Positions 28,039 through 36,203 of a DNA stretch of 64,000 bases are shown here, piece after piece. How positions within the stretch are numbered: position 1 is the first letter of the stretch; the number at the start of each line of letters is the position of its first letter. This stretch comes from Pricia mediterranea. GTDB taxonomy: Bacteria; Bacteroidota; Bacteroidia; Flavobacteriales; Flavobacteriaceae. The notes under the pieces are model-generated. The model searched no databases. It was not told the origin of the DNA and saw only the letters and a program-made list of their open reading frames with translations. The stretch covers positions 2,912,501-2,976,500 of the forward strand of contig NZ_JAVTTP010000001.1 of NCBI RefSeq assembly GCF_032248455.1, in the 5' to 3' direction. Position numbers and translations under genes: made by a program.

Positions 28039-28223
28039 CAGGGGCATGACAATGCCTTGAATCTTCGAATCTTGGGGCCACAGAATCTTAGCTTGGGGAA
28101 TGGCACCAGAAGCCACAGCATACCGTTCGAAGCGTTTGAAGAAAGGGATCGTTGGTAGCCTTGCATACTTTATCCTTCAAAAAAACGTAGGCAAGGACAG
28201 AGAAGTGCACACCTTTTGCCGCT

Positions 28224-29294
28224 CTATCCCAACTTTTCCTGAACGACCTCTCTCATATATTCCGTACGGGCTAGTGCCTTTCCGGTGAAATCGAAGAGGC
28301 TCAAACAACGGTCGAGATTTTGGTTTTCGTAGGCGATTTTATAGTAGATATTGCCATTGAGGTAATCGGTCAGTGCCCGGATACCATGTAGAAAAGGCAT
28401 CAGCACCGCACCCCAGGACATAATCTCGATTTCCTTTTTGGAGAATACCGATTTATTGACCGCCAGTCCGTCTATAAAAGCCTCGAACAGCTTCTTCTCA
28501 AATGTGATTTTTGAATGGTCTTGCTCGTCTTCTGGAGCGGTGTTGACGATGGTGCGGACGGCATCTCCGAAATCGAACAGAAAACGACCTGTCATCAAGG
28601 TGTCTAGATCAATGAGACACAGCGCCTTTCCGGTTGTCTTGGAAAAAAGAATATTATTCAATTTGGTGTCGTTATGACAGATTCGAATCGGCTGCTCCGC
28701 GGGATTAATGTCTTCCAAAACTGTTAACGTTCTCTGGGCAAACCCAATTGCGGAGTCCGCTATCTGCCTTTTTTCATGGGATGTGGTGGACAAGGCCTCT
28801 ACGAACTGATTTTTACGTAGTTCAAGGTCATGGAATCGAGGAATGGTATCCACATAGTTTTCAATAGTATCGTTTTCCAGCAGCAAATGGAACTTGGCGA
28901 TGATGCGACCCGCCTCGAACGCGATTTTCGGGTCCGTAGTGGTATTGTGGGCCGTGCTTTCGTCGATATAGGTCATCATCCTCCAGTAATCGGAGCTTTG
29001 CTCTTTAAGCTCGAGGTACTCCTTTCCGGATTTGGTCTCTACCAAGATAATTTTGCTGTAATCCGGGGCATCCAAAGACTTAAGGGCAAACTTGATATTG
29101 TTCATCACCCCCGAAATGTTTCTGAATACGTTGTGGTTGATCCGCTGTAAAATATAGCGAGGCGTCTTGCCTTCGAATACCAAAAAGGTGTCGTTGATAT
29201 AGCCGTCTGTCAAAAGTCGGAACCCGTAGGCTTTCTTCGCAACGGAAAAATGCCGTAGAATACCGTTCAGATCGCTATCGGAATAGTGTTTCAT
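28224..29294 (-). CDS. APH-fold sugar kinase (NahK-like)
   Basis: 356 residues of the phosphotransferase (APH) fold. The catalytic loop ICHNDTKLNN has His207, Asn208 and Asp209, and the metal-binding DLDT follows at 229-232. The N-lobe contains GYINDTFLV, as in N-acetylhexosamine 1-kinases. It is 82 bp after a sugar nucleotidyltransferase gene on the same strand, the arrangement expected of a kinase plus nucleotidyltransferase salvage pair that makes an NDP-sugar from a free hexosamine or similar sugar. Choline- or aminoglycoside-kinase activity cannot be excluded from sequence alone. Confidence 0.78.
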   Translation of the reverse strand: MKHYSDSDLNGILRHFSVAKKAYGFRLLTDGYINDTFLVFEGKTPRYILQRINHNVFRNISGVMNNIKFALKSLDAPDYSKIILVETKSGKEYLELKEQSSDYWRMMTYIDESTAHNTTTDPKIAFEAGRIIAKFHLLLENDTIENYVDTIPRFHDLELRKNQFVEALSTTSHEKRQIADSAIGFAQRTLTVLEDINPAEQPIRICHNDTKLNNILFSKTTGKALCLIDLDTLMTGRFLFDFGDAVRTIVNTAPEDEQDHSKITFEKKLFEAFIDGLAVNKSVFSKKEIEIMSWGAVLMPFLHGIRALTDYLNGNIYYKIAYENQNLDRCLSLFDFTGKALARTEYMREVVQEKLG

Positions 29295-29376
29295 GAATTA
29301 GAAAGATTTGCTCGAAGAATCGGTGTGCCGTTTTGACCTGCTTGCTTCGGAAAGTCCATTGGTCATTGTGATTGAA

Positions 29377-30261
29377 TCACTTCCAAAGCGGGGAATCGTA
29401 CTTTCCTGCATCTGTTTTCTCCTGAAGGTCGGCCACCGCTTTTTCACGGTCGCTTGAATAGGTAACCCCGAACCAGTCGCCTTCCGAGGGCACTACCTTG
29501 ACTTTGATTTCTCCTGCTTGCAGCATTTCTTGTATGGTCTTGGGAATGTACAGTTCGCTCTTCATGCCCAGTTCCTTGTCGGCAAGGAAGGTTCTGAACT
29601 CACTTTCTATTTTGCTGAATATCGACGGTTTGCAGATCCAAAAGTTCATGCTGACGTGTTCCTCGCCGGAGTAGGTGTTCCCCGAATCGAGGTCCTTGAC
29701 CTTGTCGCCGTCCGGCTCCAGTTTTAAGCGTTCGTCTACCGAGAGCAGATTGTCGCCCTCGACTTGACAGACCCCACGAGAGACGGATCCGTGTTCAGAA
29801 AGGGTATCCCTCAGGGTGTAGCCCACAAGCGCGTAGGTATTGTCATCGCGGTGCGCCCGTATAAAATCAGCGGCATTTTTGTAGGCGGACTGTCCGTAAA
29901 AATCATCGGCGTTGATGACCGCGAACGGACCGTCGATCACCTTGCGCGCCGTCCATACGGCATGAGCGGTGCCCCAAGGTTTTTGGCGGTCGATGTCAAA
30001 CGTGGCTCCATCGGGAATATCGGTGATTTCTTGGGCCAGGACATCCAGTTTTATGTTGGCAGGCAAGCGTTCGCGAAGGTGTTCTTCCACGAACTCGACC
30101 TGATCTTTTTTCGTAATGACAACCACATGGTCGAACCCGTTCTTCAGGGCGTCGTAGATGCCGAATTCCATTAAAAACTCCCCTTTAGGACCGAGATCAT
30201 CGAATTGTTTCAGTTTTCCGTATCGGGTTCCGCTTCCTGCGGCCATCAGAAGTAAGGTCAT
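29377..30261 (-). CDS. Sugar-1-phosphate nucleotidyltransferase
   Basis: 294 residues beginning with the nucleotide-binding signature LLMAAGSGTRYGKLKQ, then GPKGEFLMEF and VVVITKKDQ. A central FAVINADDFYG carries the metal-binding Asp of the GT-A fold, and the end has VKVVPSEGDWFGVTY. It would activate a sugar 1-phosphate with an NTP. It is transcribed first, ahead of the NahK-like kinase, so the two probably work in sequence. The sugar and nucleotide are not determinable here. Confidence 0.85.
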   Translation of the reverse strand: MTLLLMAAGSGTRYGKLKQFDDLGPKGEFLMEFGIYDALKNGFDHVVVITKKDQVEFVEEHLRERLPANIKLDVLAQEITDIPDGATFDIDRQKPWGTAHAVWTARKVIDGPFAVINADDFYGQSAYKNAADFIRAHRDDNTYALVGYTLRDTLSEHGSVSRGVCQVEGDNLLSVDERLKLEPDGDKVKDLDSGNTYSGEEHVSMNFWICKPSIFSKIESEFRTFLADKELGMKSELYIPKTIQEMLQAGEIKVKVVPSEGDWFGVTYSSDREKAVADLQEKTDAGKYDSPLWK

Positions 30262-30481
30262 GTTTTCTTATTTTTGAATCAAAAGTGGTTTGATCCCCCG
30301 GGAATCTGCCCGGAACGCTGGTTTCGGGATTCCTTGGGACGAGTGCCTTTTATGGCGCAAAAATAGGGTTTTACGGGTAAAATTCCGGCTTGGGAGGACT
30401 TAATTGCCGTTATCCCTGAAAATAGGATGGACTACTGCCCCGGTTTTCATATTTTAGACGGTGCATTGTAAAGTAAACACG

Positions 30482-31642
30482 ATGAGAAATTCGATATGGA
30501 TCCTGTTTATGCTGATCGCGATGGCCGCCTATGGCCAGCAAGCCAACGATAGGCTTTGCGTTGGCCGGTACTGGACGCCCGATGAGGCCAACCTGAAGAT
30601 GAAAGAATTCGCCGCACAATGGGACGATCTGGAATCCTGGAAAAAACGGGCGGAAAAAATACGTACGGTCGTGCGCGAGGGGATGCAATGGGACAAGATG
30701 CCCGACATCGAAGGAAATTTTAATCCTATAATCCACAGTACACGGAAAATGGACGGCTATGTCGTGGAGAATATCGCCATCGAAAGCTTCCCTGGTTTTT
30801 ATGTCACCGGTAATTTGTACAGGCCGATCGAATCCGAGGGAGAGCTGGCCGCCATCCTGAGTCCGCACGGGCACCTCGAAGACAAACGTTTGCTCGAGGA
30901 TGTACAGACGCGCTGTGCCGTGCTGGCCAGAATGGGTGCGGTGGTCTTCGCCTACGATATGATCGGTAGGGGCGAGAGCCAACAGGTCGACCACTACATT
31001 CCCATTGCGCTCGCCCTTCAGACCTACAACAGCAAACGAGTGCTGGACTATCTGCTTTCACGGCCCGATGTAGATCCCGAGCGGGTAGGGATGACCGGGG
31101 GCTCCGGTGGGGCCACACAAACCTTTATGCTGACCGCCATCGATGATAGGATTACCGCCTCCGCCCCGGTGGTACAGGTATCCGCCCATTTTTTTGGAGG
31201 CTGTGTCTGTGAAAGTGGGATGCCCGTTCATCGATCGGCCGATATCCAGACCAATAATGTCGAGATTGCCGCACTGGCCGCACCGAGGCCGATGATCTTG
31301 GTCTCCAATGGAGGGGACTGGACACGGAACACTCCTCAAATCGAATATCCTTATCTCCAAAATGTCTATGCGCTGTACGATGCCGAACACAAAATCGAAA
31401 ACGTACACCTACCGGCCGAAAGGCACGATTACCGCTACTCGAAAAGAGCTCCTGTGTACAATTTTTTCGATGCCCATCTAAATTTGAATGGTGGCACCAT
31501 CCCTTACGAGGACGGTTATAAGGAAGATTTTGTGACCCTATTGCAAAAAGACGAGCTAAAGGTTTTCAACGAAGAATATCCGCTGCCGGCCGATGCATTA
31601 CAAGGGGATGCCGCCGTTTTGGAATATTTAAAACTTGATTAG
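30482..31642 (+). CDS. Secreted alpha/beta hydrolase, esterase-like
   Basis: 386 residues from the ATG at 30482, which begins a signal peptide (MRNSIWILFMLIAMAAYGQ); a GTG seven codons earlier is less likely. The nucleophile elbow is GGSGGA (TGGSGGATQTF), the late Asp lies in LVSNGGDW and the His in AERHDYRYSKR. IMLSPHGH-like oxyanion sequence reads LSPHGHLED. The sequence resembles acetylxylan-esterase-like or Abhydrolase-7 proteins of PULs. It stands alone, divergent from the nucleotidyltransferase, with 220 bp between them. Substrate unknown. Confidence 0.78.
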   Translation: MRNSIWILFMLIAMAAYGQQANDRLCVGRYWTPDEANLKMKEFAAQWDDLESWKKRAEKIRTVVREGMQWDKMPDIEGNFNPIIHSTRKMDGYVVENIAIESFPGFYVTGNLYRPIESEGELAAILSPHGHLEDKRLLEDVQTRCAVLARMGAVVFAYDMIGRGESQQVDHYIPIALALQTYNSKRVLDYLLSRPDVDPERVGMTGGSGGATQTFMLTAIDDRITASAPVVQVSAHFFGGCVCESGMPVHRSADIQTNNVEIAALAAPRPMILVSNGGDWTRNTPQIEYPYLQNVYALYDAEHKIENVHLPAERHDYRYSKRAPVYNFFDAHLNLNGGTIPYEDGYKEDFVTLLQKDELKVFNEEYPLPADALQGDAAVLEYLKLD

Positions 31643-31700
31643 GATATTTGTCCGTTCCATATAGAAAATCGTTCGTCGGATTATCAATAAATGTTTTACA

Positions 31701-32033
31701 ATGGCATACAACGAAAAATTGGCCGGCAGCATTAGAAAAGCCTTGGCGGACCTACCGGTCGAAGAGAAAAAAATGTTCGGGCATCTCGCCTTTATGGTCA
31801 ACGGCAAAATGTGCCTGAACGCTGGTTCCGACAGCATGATGTGCCGTATTGACCCTGTGCTGCACGAACGGGAACTTAAAAAGGAAGGTTGCCAGGCCGT
31901 AGTTATGGGAGGTAGGGAGTACAAAGGCTACATCCGTGTAGCCGATAAAAATCTTAAAAATGAAAAGGATTTTGGGTATTGGTTGGAACTTGCGCTGGAA
32001 TTCAACAGGGAATTAACATCAAGGCAGGACTAA
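31701..32033 (+). CDS. TfoX N-terminal domain protein
   Basis: 110 residues matching a stand-alone TfoX_N domain: EKKMFGHLAFMVNGKMCLNAG at 24-44 (shown in parts: KMFGHLAFM; NGKMCLN), then MMCRIDP and GREYKGYIRV. Full TfoX competence regulators have an additional C-terminal domain that is absent here. It opens a run of small cytoplasmic genes. The role is unknown. Confidence 0.85.
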   Translation: MAYNEKLAGSIRKALADLPVEEKKMFGHLAFMVNGKMCLNAGSDSMMCRIDPVLHERELKKEGCQAVVMGGREYKGYIRVADKNLKNEKDFGYWLELALEFNRELTSRQD

Positions 32034-32044
32034 AAAAATCCGAA

Positions 32045-32278
32045 TTGAATGAAAGCAGAGGAAAATACGTTGCCTTCCTCCGAGGAATTAATGTAGGTGG
32101 CCATCATAAAGCCTTTGGCGGCCATGACGGCTGTGGCTCTTCCCGCATATTTTTCGATGAGACGGAGCTGCTCATCGAAACTGACATTCCCGAAGCCTAT
32201 CTCGAAACGTTCGAAAAAGCTTAGCCTAAGGCACTTCACAAAGTAAAAGAACTTTCGGAAACGGGAAAAATAACTTAA
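32045..32278 (+). pseudogene. DUF1697-like gene remnant with internal stop
   Basis: From a TTG at 32045 the frame reads GKYVAFLRGINVGGHHK, the diagnostic N-terminus of DUF1697 proteins, but the rest of the about 180-residue domain is missing. It continues with unrelated-looking sequence (FDETELLIETDIPEAYLETFEKA), meets a TAG at 32222-32224 and reads on in frame as PKALHKVKELSETGKIT before a TAA. The short distance and the stop indicate a deleted, fused relic. The origin of the second part is not identified. Confidence 0.6.
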
Positions 32279-32357
32279 GATCAGTTAACTTTAATCAATA
32301 ATAGAACTATCGACTTCCCCCAGGATAAGTAATCAATAATCAATAATTCTACAAATT

Positions 32358-32774
32358 ATGAGAAATTCAAATGCATCAGTGTGGTTCGAAATCTATGTAG
32401 ACGATATGGATAGGGCATCTAAATTTTATGAACACGTTTTGGACGTGAAACTGGAAACCTTGCCCAATCCCGGCGACGATTCCCTACAAATGAAAAGTTT
32501 TCCGGGAGACATGGAGAAATATGGGGCTAACGGAGCTTTAGTAAAAATGGAAGGTGTAAAAGCGGGCGGCAACAGCAGCCTAATCTATTTTGGTAGCGAA
32601 GACTGTATTACCGAAGAAAATCGGGTAGAAAAAGCCGGCGGCAAGATCTTTAAGCCAAAAATGTCCATCGGCGAATTCGGGTTTATATCCCTGTTTTATG
32701 ATACCGAAGGCAATATGATCGGGGTACATTCCATGAAATATAGTTTGAAAGAAACCTACGATGACAAAGCTTGA
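32358..32774 (+). CDS. VOC family (glyoxalase-like) protein
   Basis: 138 residues with two beta-alpha-beta-beta-beta units: VWFEIYVDDMDRASKFYEHVL at the N-terminus (in parts: WFEIYVDDM; RASKFYEHVL) and GGKIFKPKMSIGEFGFISLFYDTEGNMIGVHS at the end. It falls in the bleomycin-resistance/glyoxalase superfamily of metal-dependent or binding proteins. It lies between two gene remnants. Substrate unknown. Confidence 0.88.
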   Translation: MRNSNASVWFEIYVDDMDRASKFYEHVLDVKLETLPNPGDDSLQMKSFPGDMEKYGANGALVKMEGVKAGGNSSLIYFGSEDCITEENRVEKAGGKIFKPKMSIGEFGFISLFYDTEGNMIGVHSMKYSLKETYDDKA

Positions 32775-32793
32775 CCCATAATCGCCGTAAAGG

Positions 32794-32910
32794 ATGCAAC
32801 GGGGATATTTGTTGCATTTCTCCGATGCCAAACAATTCAAAACCCGTACACGGAGGATTGAAAAATATACGTCCAAGATTCTTAGAGGCAAAGGATGGAA
32901 TGAAAAATAA
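32794..32910 (+). pseudogene. YdeI/OmdA-family C-terminal fragment
   Basis: A 38-codon open piece reads RGYLLHFSDAKQFKTRTR and then RIEKYTSKILRGKG, which is the conserved C-terminal end of YdeI-type bacteriocin-protection proteins (about 190 residues). The upstream two thirds are absent; the preceding 80 bp belong to the VOC gene and a short gap. It is therefore a 5'-truncated relic, unlikely to be functional. Confidence 0.65.
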
Positions 32911-32984
32911 GTTTGGTTGGCCAGTTTAGGACTGTTTTGGCTAGCATTCCTTAAATTGAGGCAAGAACCCTAAAATAATCAACT

Positions 32985-33479
32985 ATGGACACTTTAAAGC
33001 AACTAAGAGACGAATTGACCTATGAATACACGGTTACCAAGAAGTTCTTCGACAAGTATCCCGAAGGGAAAAACAACTATGCCCCGCATGAAAAAAGTAT
33101 GAAGATGATCGACCTGGTCAGCCATATTGCGGCGATTTTTGGTTGGCCGCCTGCTATATTGAATACCTCCGAACTCGATATCTCCGAAGCGGATAAAACG
33201 GAAAAAACAGCCAATAAAGCGCAGTTAAAATCGGTATTGGACCAAGAATTTAAGGCCTCGCTAGCGGCGTTGGAACAGGCTTCCGAATCCGACCTCGAGC
33301 CTAAGTGGGCGCTTACCATGGACGGTCAGAAATTAATGGAATGGTCAAAATACGGGGCTATTCGTCATGGACTTAATCAAATTACCCATCATCGGGCCCA
33401 ACTGGGAGTTTACTACCGCTTGTTGGATATTTCGGTACCCGCCAGTTACGGTCCTTCTGCCGATGACCAAAGTTTTTGA
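32985..33479 (+). CDS. DinB family protein (four-helix metal-binding fold)
   Basis: 164 residues. The three expected metal-ligand histidines are visible in helical context: His in VSHIAAIFGWP, and the paired His in ITHHRAQLGVYYRLL, with a His in APHEKSM near the start. Families with this fold include bacillithiol-dependent transferases and damage-induced proteins. It is followed closely by an SRPBCC gene (20 bp to its preferred start). Function unknown. Confidence 0.88.
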   Translation: MDTLKQLRDELTYEYTVTKKFFDKYPEGKNNYAPHEKSMKMIDLVSHIAAIFGWPPAILNTSELDISEADKTEKTANKAQLKSVLDQEFKASLAALEQASESDLEPKWALTMDGQKLMEWSKYGAIRHGLNQITHHRAQLGVYYRLLDISVPASYGPSADDQSF

Positions 33480-33499
33480 ATTTAACCAATTATCTAAAA

Positions 33500-33925
33500 A
33501 TGGAAACAAAAGACAAGCTGATTACCGTTGAAGCGACCGTTAAAGCCCCAGTAGTAAAAGTCTGGGAGCTGTGGACAACGCCCGAGCACATCAAAAACTG
33601 GAACAGGGCCAGCGACGAATGGCATACCACAAAAGCTGAAAACGATTTAAGGGCAGGGGGCAAGTTTGTTTCTAGAATGGAAGCAAAAGATGGCAGTATG
33701 GGTTTTGATTTCGGGGGCACTTACGATGAGGTAAGGGCCAAGGAAGGTATTACCTACACCTTGGACGACGGTAGAAAGGTCGAAATCGTTTTTTCATCCG
33801 AAGGAAATAAAACGAATATCACGGAAACCTTCGAACCTGAAAACACTAATCCTGCAGAAATGCAACGGGAAGGCTGGCAGGCAATACTGGACAATTTCAA
33901 AAAATACGCGGAATCTAAAAATTGA
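33500..33925 (+). CDS. SRPBCC / AHSA1-like ligand-binding domain protein
   Basis: 141 residues from the ATG at 33500 (METKDKL); a TTG eight codons earlier is also in frame. The AHSA1 pattern is clear: VEATVKAPVVKVWELWTTPEHI, GGKFVSRMEAKDG, TYTLDDGRKVEI, and the C-terminal helix MQREGWQAILDNFKKY (each shown below 20 residues or split). Its stop overlaps the ATG of the DUF1801 gene (TGATG), implying coupling. Confidence 0.88.
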   Translation: METKDKLITVEATVKAPVVKVWELWTTPEHIKNWNRASDEWHTTKAENDLRAGGKFVSRMEAKDGSMGFDFGGTYDEVRAKEGITYTLDDGRKVEIVFSSEGNKTNITETFEPENTNPAEMQREGWQAILDNFKKYAESKN

Positions 33926-34296
33926 TGAGCGCTTCACCGGAAAATATAGAAACATACATCGCCGGTTTCCCCGAGGATGTCCAGACCGTGTTGGAGAAAA
34001 TAAGGGCTACCATCAAAAAAGAAGCCCCTGAATCGGATGAGGGTATTGCGTACGGTATGCCCGCTTTTAAAATGAACGGAAAACCGCTCGTCTATTTTGG
34101 GGGCTACAAGAAGCACATCGGTTTTTATGCGACCCCATCGGGACACACCAAATTTAAAACGGAACTTTCGGGATATAAGCAAGGCAAAGGTTCGGTACAA
34201 TTTCCTTTGAATGAACCCTTGCCTCTCGACTTGATTGAAAAAATCGTAAGGTTCAGGGTGCGGGAGAATTTGGCAAAGAGTGCGGCAATAGGGTAG
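33925..34296 (+). CDS. DUF1801 (YdhG-like) protein
   Basis: 123 residues from the ATG at 33925, which overlaps the preceding stop codon. The DUF1801 signature AYGMPAFKMNGKPLVYFGG is followed by KKHIGFYATPSG and a C-terminal IVRFRVRENL. Homologues include iron-chaperone-like YdhG/frataxin-fold proteins in Bacillus. It is coupled with the SRPBCC gene. Function here unknown. Confidence 0.88.
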   Translation: MSASPENIETYIAGFPEDVQTVLEKIRATIKKEAPESDEGIAYGMPAFKMNGKPLVYFGGYKKHIGFYATPSGHTKFKTELSGYKQGKGSVQFPLNEPLPLDLIEKIVRFRVRENLAKSAAIG

Positions 34297-34447
34297 GGAA
34301 CTTCCTTTCAGATTGATCCTATTTCAATGTTTTTTAAAGTGCCAACACCAATTTTCCATGGTTTTGAGTTCTGCCAAAAGACAGGTGGGTTTTTATATAT
34401 TAACGGACTGAAACTTAATTCCACCTTGAAAATTTGTTGTTCCTCAG

Positions 34448-34561
34448 TGTCATTTTGACATTTTCACAGCGTGTTTCCACGAAAAATGGACAGGCATTTT
34501 CTTAATTTTTATTAAAGGGCGTTGGCAGGTTTTTCATCTTTGCGCTTTGGCATTTTTTTTG
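34448..34561 (+). promoter_or_regulatory. Sigma-54-like promoter with upstream inverted repeat for hsp20
   Basis: TTTGGCATTTTTTTTG at 34546-34561 has the -24 GG (34549-34550) and a -12 G ten bases further on, as in sigma-54 promoters, although the canonical -12 GC is GT. The hsp20 ATG is 52 bp beyond. A palindrome TGTCATTTTGACA lies at 34448-34460, about 90 bp upstream, where an enhancer-binding activator would sit. The same 16-mer occurs at 38151-38166. The remaining 316-bp gap from 34297 holds no gene. Confidence 0.55.
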
Positions 34562-34612
34562 TCCATAATTAAGCATATTTGAATTTGTTGTTTAACTTAA
34601 ATCTTAATTGTT

Positions 34613-35095
34613 ATGAGCACTTTAGTTAATATTCCTAAAAGTGGAGGTTTGACAAGCAGAAATTCAAACAGACCAGCAGACCTTTCGATGTGGTCTTCTT
34701 GGATCGACGACATCTTTAACCGTGATCTTCCATCGGTGTTTTCCCAAAATTTTAATTCAGGCATCAGCCTGCCGATGGTAAATATCAAGGAGACCGCCGA
34801 CGCCTATTTTGTCGAAATGGCCGTACCCGGACTTAAAAAATCTGATTTTCATATTGACCTCGACAACCAGGTGCTTTCAATCTCTACCGAAATGGAAGAG
34901 GAAAATGAACATAAGGATGGAAATTACACCCGTCGCGAATTCGGTTATTCCTCCTTTAAACGAAGTTTTACCTTGCCCGAAACTGTAGAGGACGGGAAGA
35001 TCAAGGCGAACTACCACGAGGGTATTTTGAGCATCCACCTTCCCAAGAAGGAAGAAGCCAAACAAAAGCCCGCAAGAAGTATCAAGATTTCTTAA
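34613..35095 (+). CDS. Small heat-shock protein, Hsp20/alpha-crystallin
   Basis: 160 residues. An alpha-crystallin domain spans about 55-150 (PMVNIKETADAYFVEMAVPG, EFGYSSFKRSFTLPE, IKANYHEGILSIHLPK), with a short N-terminal arm and a C-terminal RSIKIS carrying the I-x-I motif used for oligomer assembly. It is an ATP-independent holdase in the cytoplasm. It has its own sigma-54-like promoter and a strong terminator 18 bp downstream, so it is monocistronic. Confidence 0.95.
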   Translation: MSTLVNIPKSGGLTSRNSNRPADLSMWSSWIDDIFNRDLPSVFSQNFNSGISLPMVNIKETADAYFVEMAVPGLKKSDFHIDLDNQVLSISTEMEEENEHKDGNYTRREFGYSSFKRSFTLPETVEDGKIKANYHEGILSIHLPKKEEAKQKPARSIKIS

Positions 35096-35112
35096 TTCAA
35101 GATCAACAGATG

Positions 35113-35138
35113 GGGGCCGGTACTACGGCCCCTTTTTT
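35113..35138 (+). terminator. Rho-independent terminator of hsp20
   Basis: A perfect 7-bp stem GGGGCCG (35113-35119) and CGGCCCC (35126-35132) with a 6-base loop is followed by six T residues (35133-35138). It lies 18 bp after the hsp20 stop. Confidence 0.9.
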
Positions 35139-35171
35139 AACCATTTTGTTTTACCGGAATTCGTAAAAAAA

Positions 35172-35381
35172 ATGAAAGTATTTGGCATGGCATTGGACAT
35201 GACAATCAAGTTTCCACCATTCCTTGACAATTTTGTGGACAAGTTACTGCCGCGCCGAAAGAACGAACATGAAGAACTGGTGACTATTCCGTCTACGAAC
35301 ATCAGTACCGGGGATGTCGCTTGTAGACTTTCCGTGGCCCTGCCCGGTATCGATAAAAGGTTGTACGTATTCGGAAAATGA
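35172..35381 (+). pseudogene. Truncated second Hsp20-like gene
   Basis: 69 codons. After a 30-residue N-terminal arm, TIPSTNISTGDVACRLSVALPGIDK aligns with LPMVNIKETADAYFVEMAVPGLKK of the neighbouring Hsp20 (both motifs cut to parts: PSTNIST; RLSVALPGIDK). The frame then ends at RLYVFGK, before most of the alpha-crystallin domain. The remaining strands are gone, so this is a decayed Hsp20 paralogue or a very short derivative. It lies just downstream of the hsp20 terminator. Confidence 0.6.
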
Positions 35382-35423
35382 TAAACATGGGAAAATAGCT
35401 TTCGAAAACTTAAGAAAGGGCAG

Positions 35424-36200
35424 ATGAATATTCAAGAATTGAACGGAAAGAACATAGGCCTAGTACTTTCGGGCGGTGGGGTGCGGGGCATGGCGCACAT
35501 CGGCGTCTTGAAGGCCCTTAATGAGCATGATATCTATCCCGATATGATTTCCGGGGTGAGTGCCGGGGCCATAGTAGGGGCGTTGTACGCCAATGGCAAA
35601 ATGCCGTTGGGCATGTTGGACTTTTTTAAGGAAACGCCGCTGTTCAAATACAATTTTTTTTCGGTGAATAAGCCGGGGCTCTTCGATACCGAAAAATACC
35701 TGCTATTTTTCCAGAAGTACTTTTCGCAAGATTCCTTTGGAGCGTTGGAAAAGAAATTGTTCGTTACGGCGACCGACCTACAACGGGGCATGCCCAAAAC
35801 CTTCAGTTCCGGGGAACTAATAAGGCCCTTACTGGCCTCGGCCGCCTTGCCGCCCGTATTCTGCCCCGTGTCCATCGATGGGGTGCTTTATGCCGATGGA
35901 GGAATAATGAACAATTTTCCTATGGAACCCATAGTAGATGAATGCGATATTGTCATCGGATGCTATACCTCTGCCCTGAAGGAAGTCGGCAAGGCCGAAT
36001 TGAAGAACCCGTTGCAATTGACCAATCGGACGAAAATGTTGATGCTACATTCCAATTGCAGCGAGAAGTTGAGTGCATGCGACCTACTGTTCAGGCCCAA
36101 GGGTCTCGAATATATTGGTATGTTGGACAAAAAAGGAATCGAAAAGGCCTTTGTGATCGGTTACGAACATGCCTCTAGATATTTGCACAACATGGTTTAA
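35424..36200 (+). CDS. Patatin-like phospholipase
   Basis: 258 residues with all patatin motifs: the oxyanion loop LSGGGVRGMAHIGVL (15-29), the nucleophile GVSAG with Ser46, and the DGG motif with Asp158 (YADGGIMNNFP). There is no signal peptide, so it acts in the cytoplasm, unlike the long two-domain patatins with outer-membrane barrels. The gene ends four bases before the stop of the convergent transporter gene. Lipid acyl hydrolase activity is expected. Confidence 0.92.
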   Translation: MNIQELNGKNIGLVLSGGGVRGMAHIGVLKALNEHDIYPDMISGVSAGAIVGALYANGKMPLGMLDFFKETPLFKYNFFSVNKPGLFDTEKYLLFFQKYFSQDSFGALEKKLFVTATDLQRGMPKTFSSGELIRPLLASAALPPVFCPVSIDGVLYADGGIMNNFPMEPIVDECDIVIGCYTSALKEVGKAELKNPLQLTNRTKMLMLHSNCSEKLSACDLLFRPKGLEYIGMLDKKGIEKAFVIGYEHASRYLHNMV

Positions 36201-36203
36201 GGA

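Noticed and set aside
30262-30481. Divergent promoter for the nucleotidyltransferase and esterase genes
   Set aside because: No TTG-N19-TAnnTTTG match could be placed with confidence on either strand.
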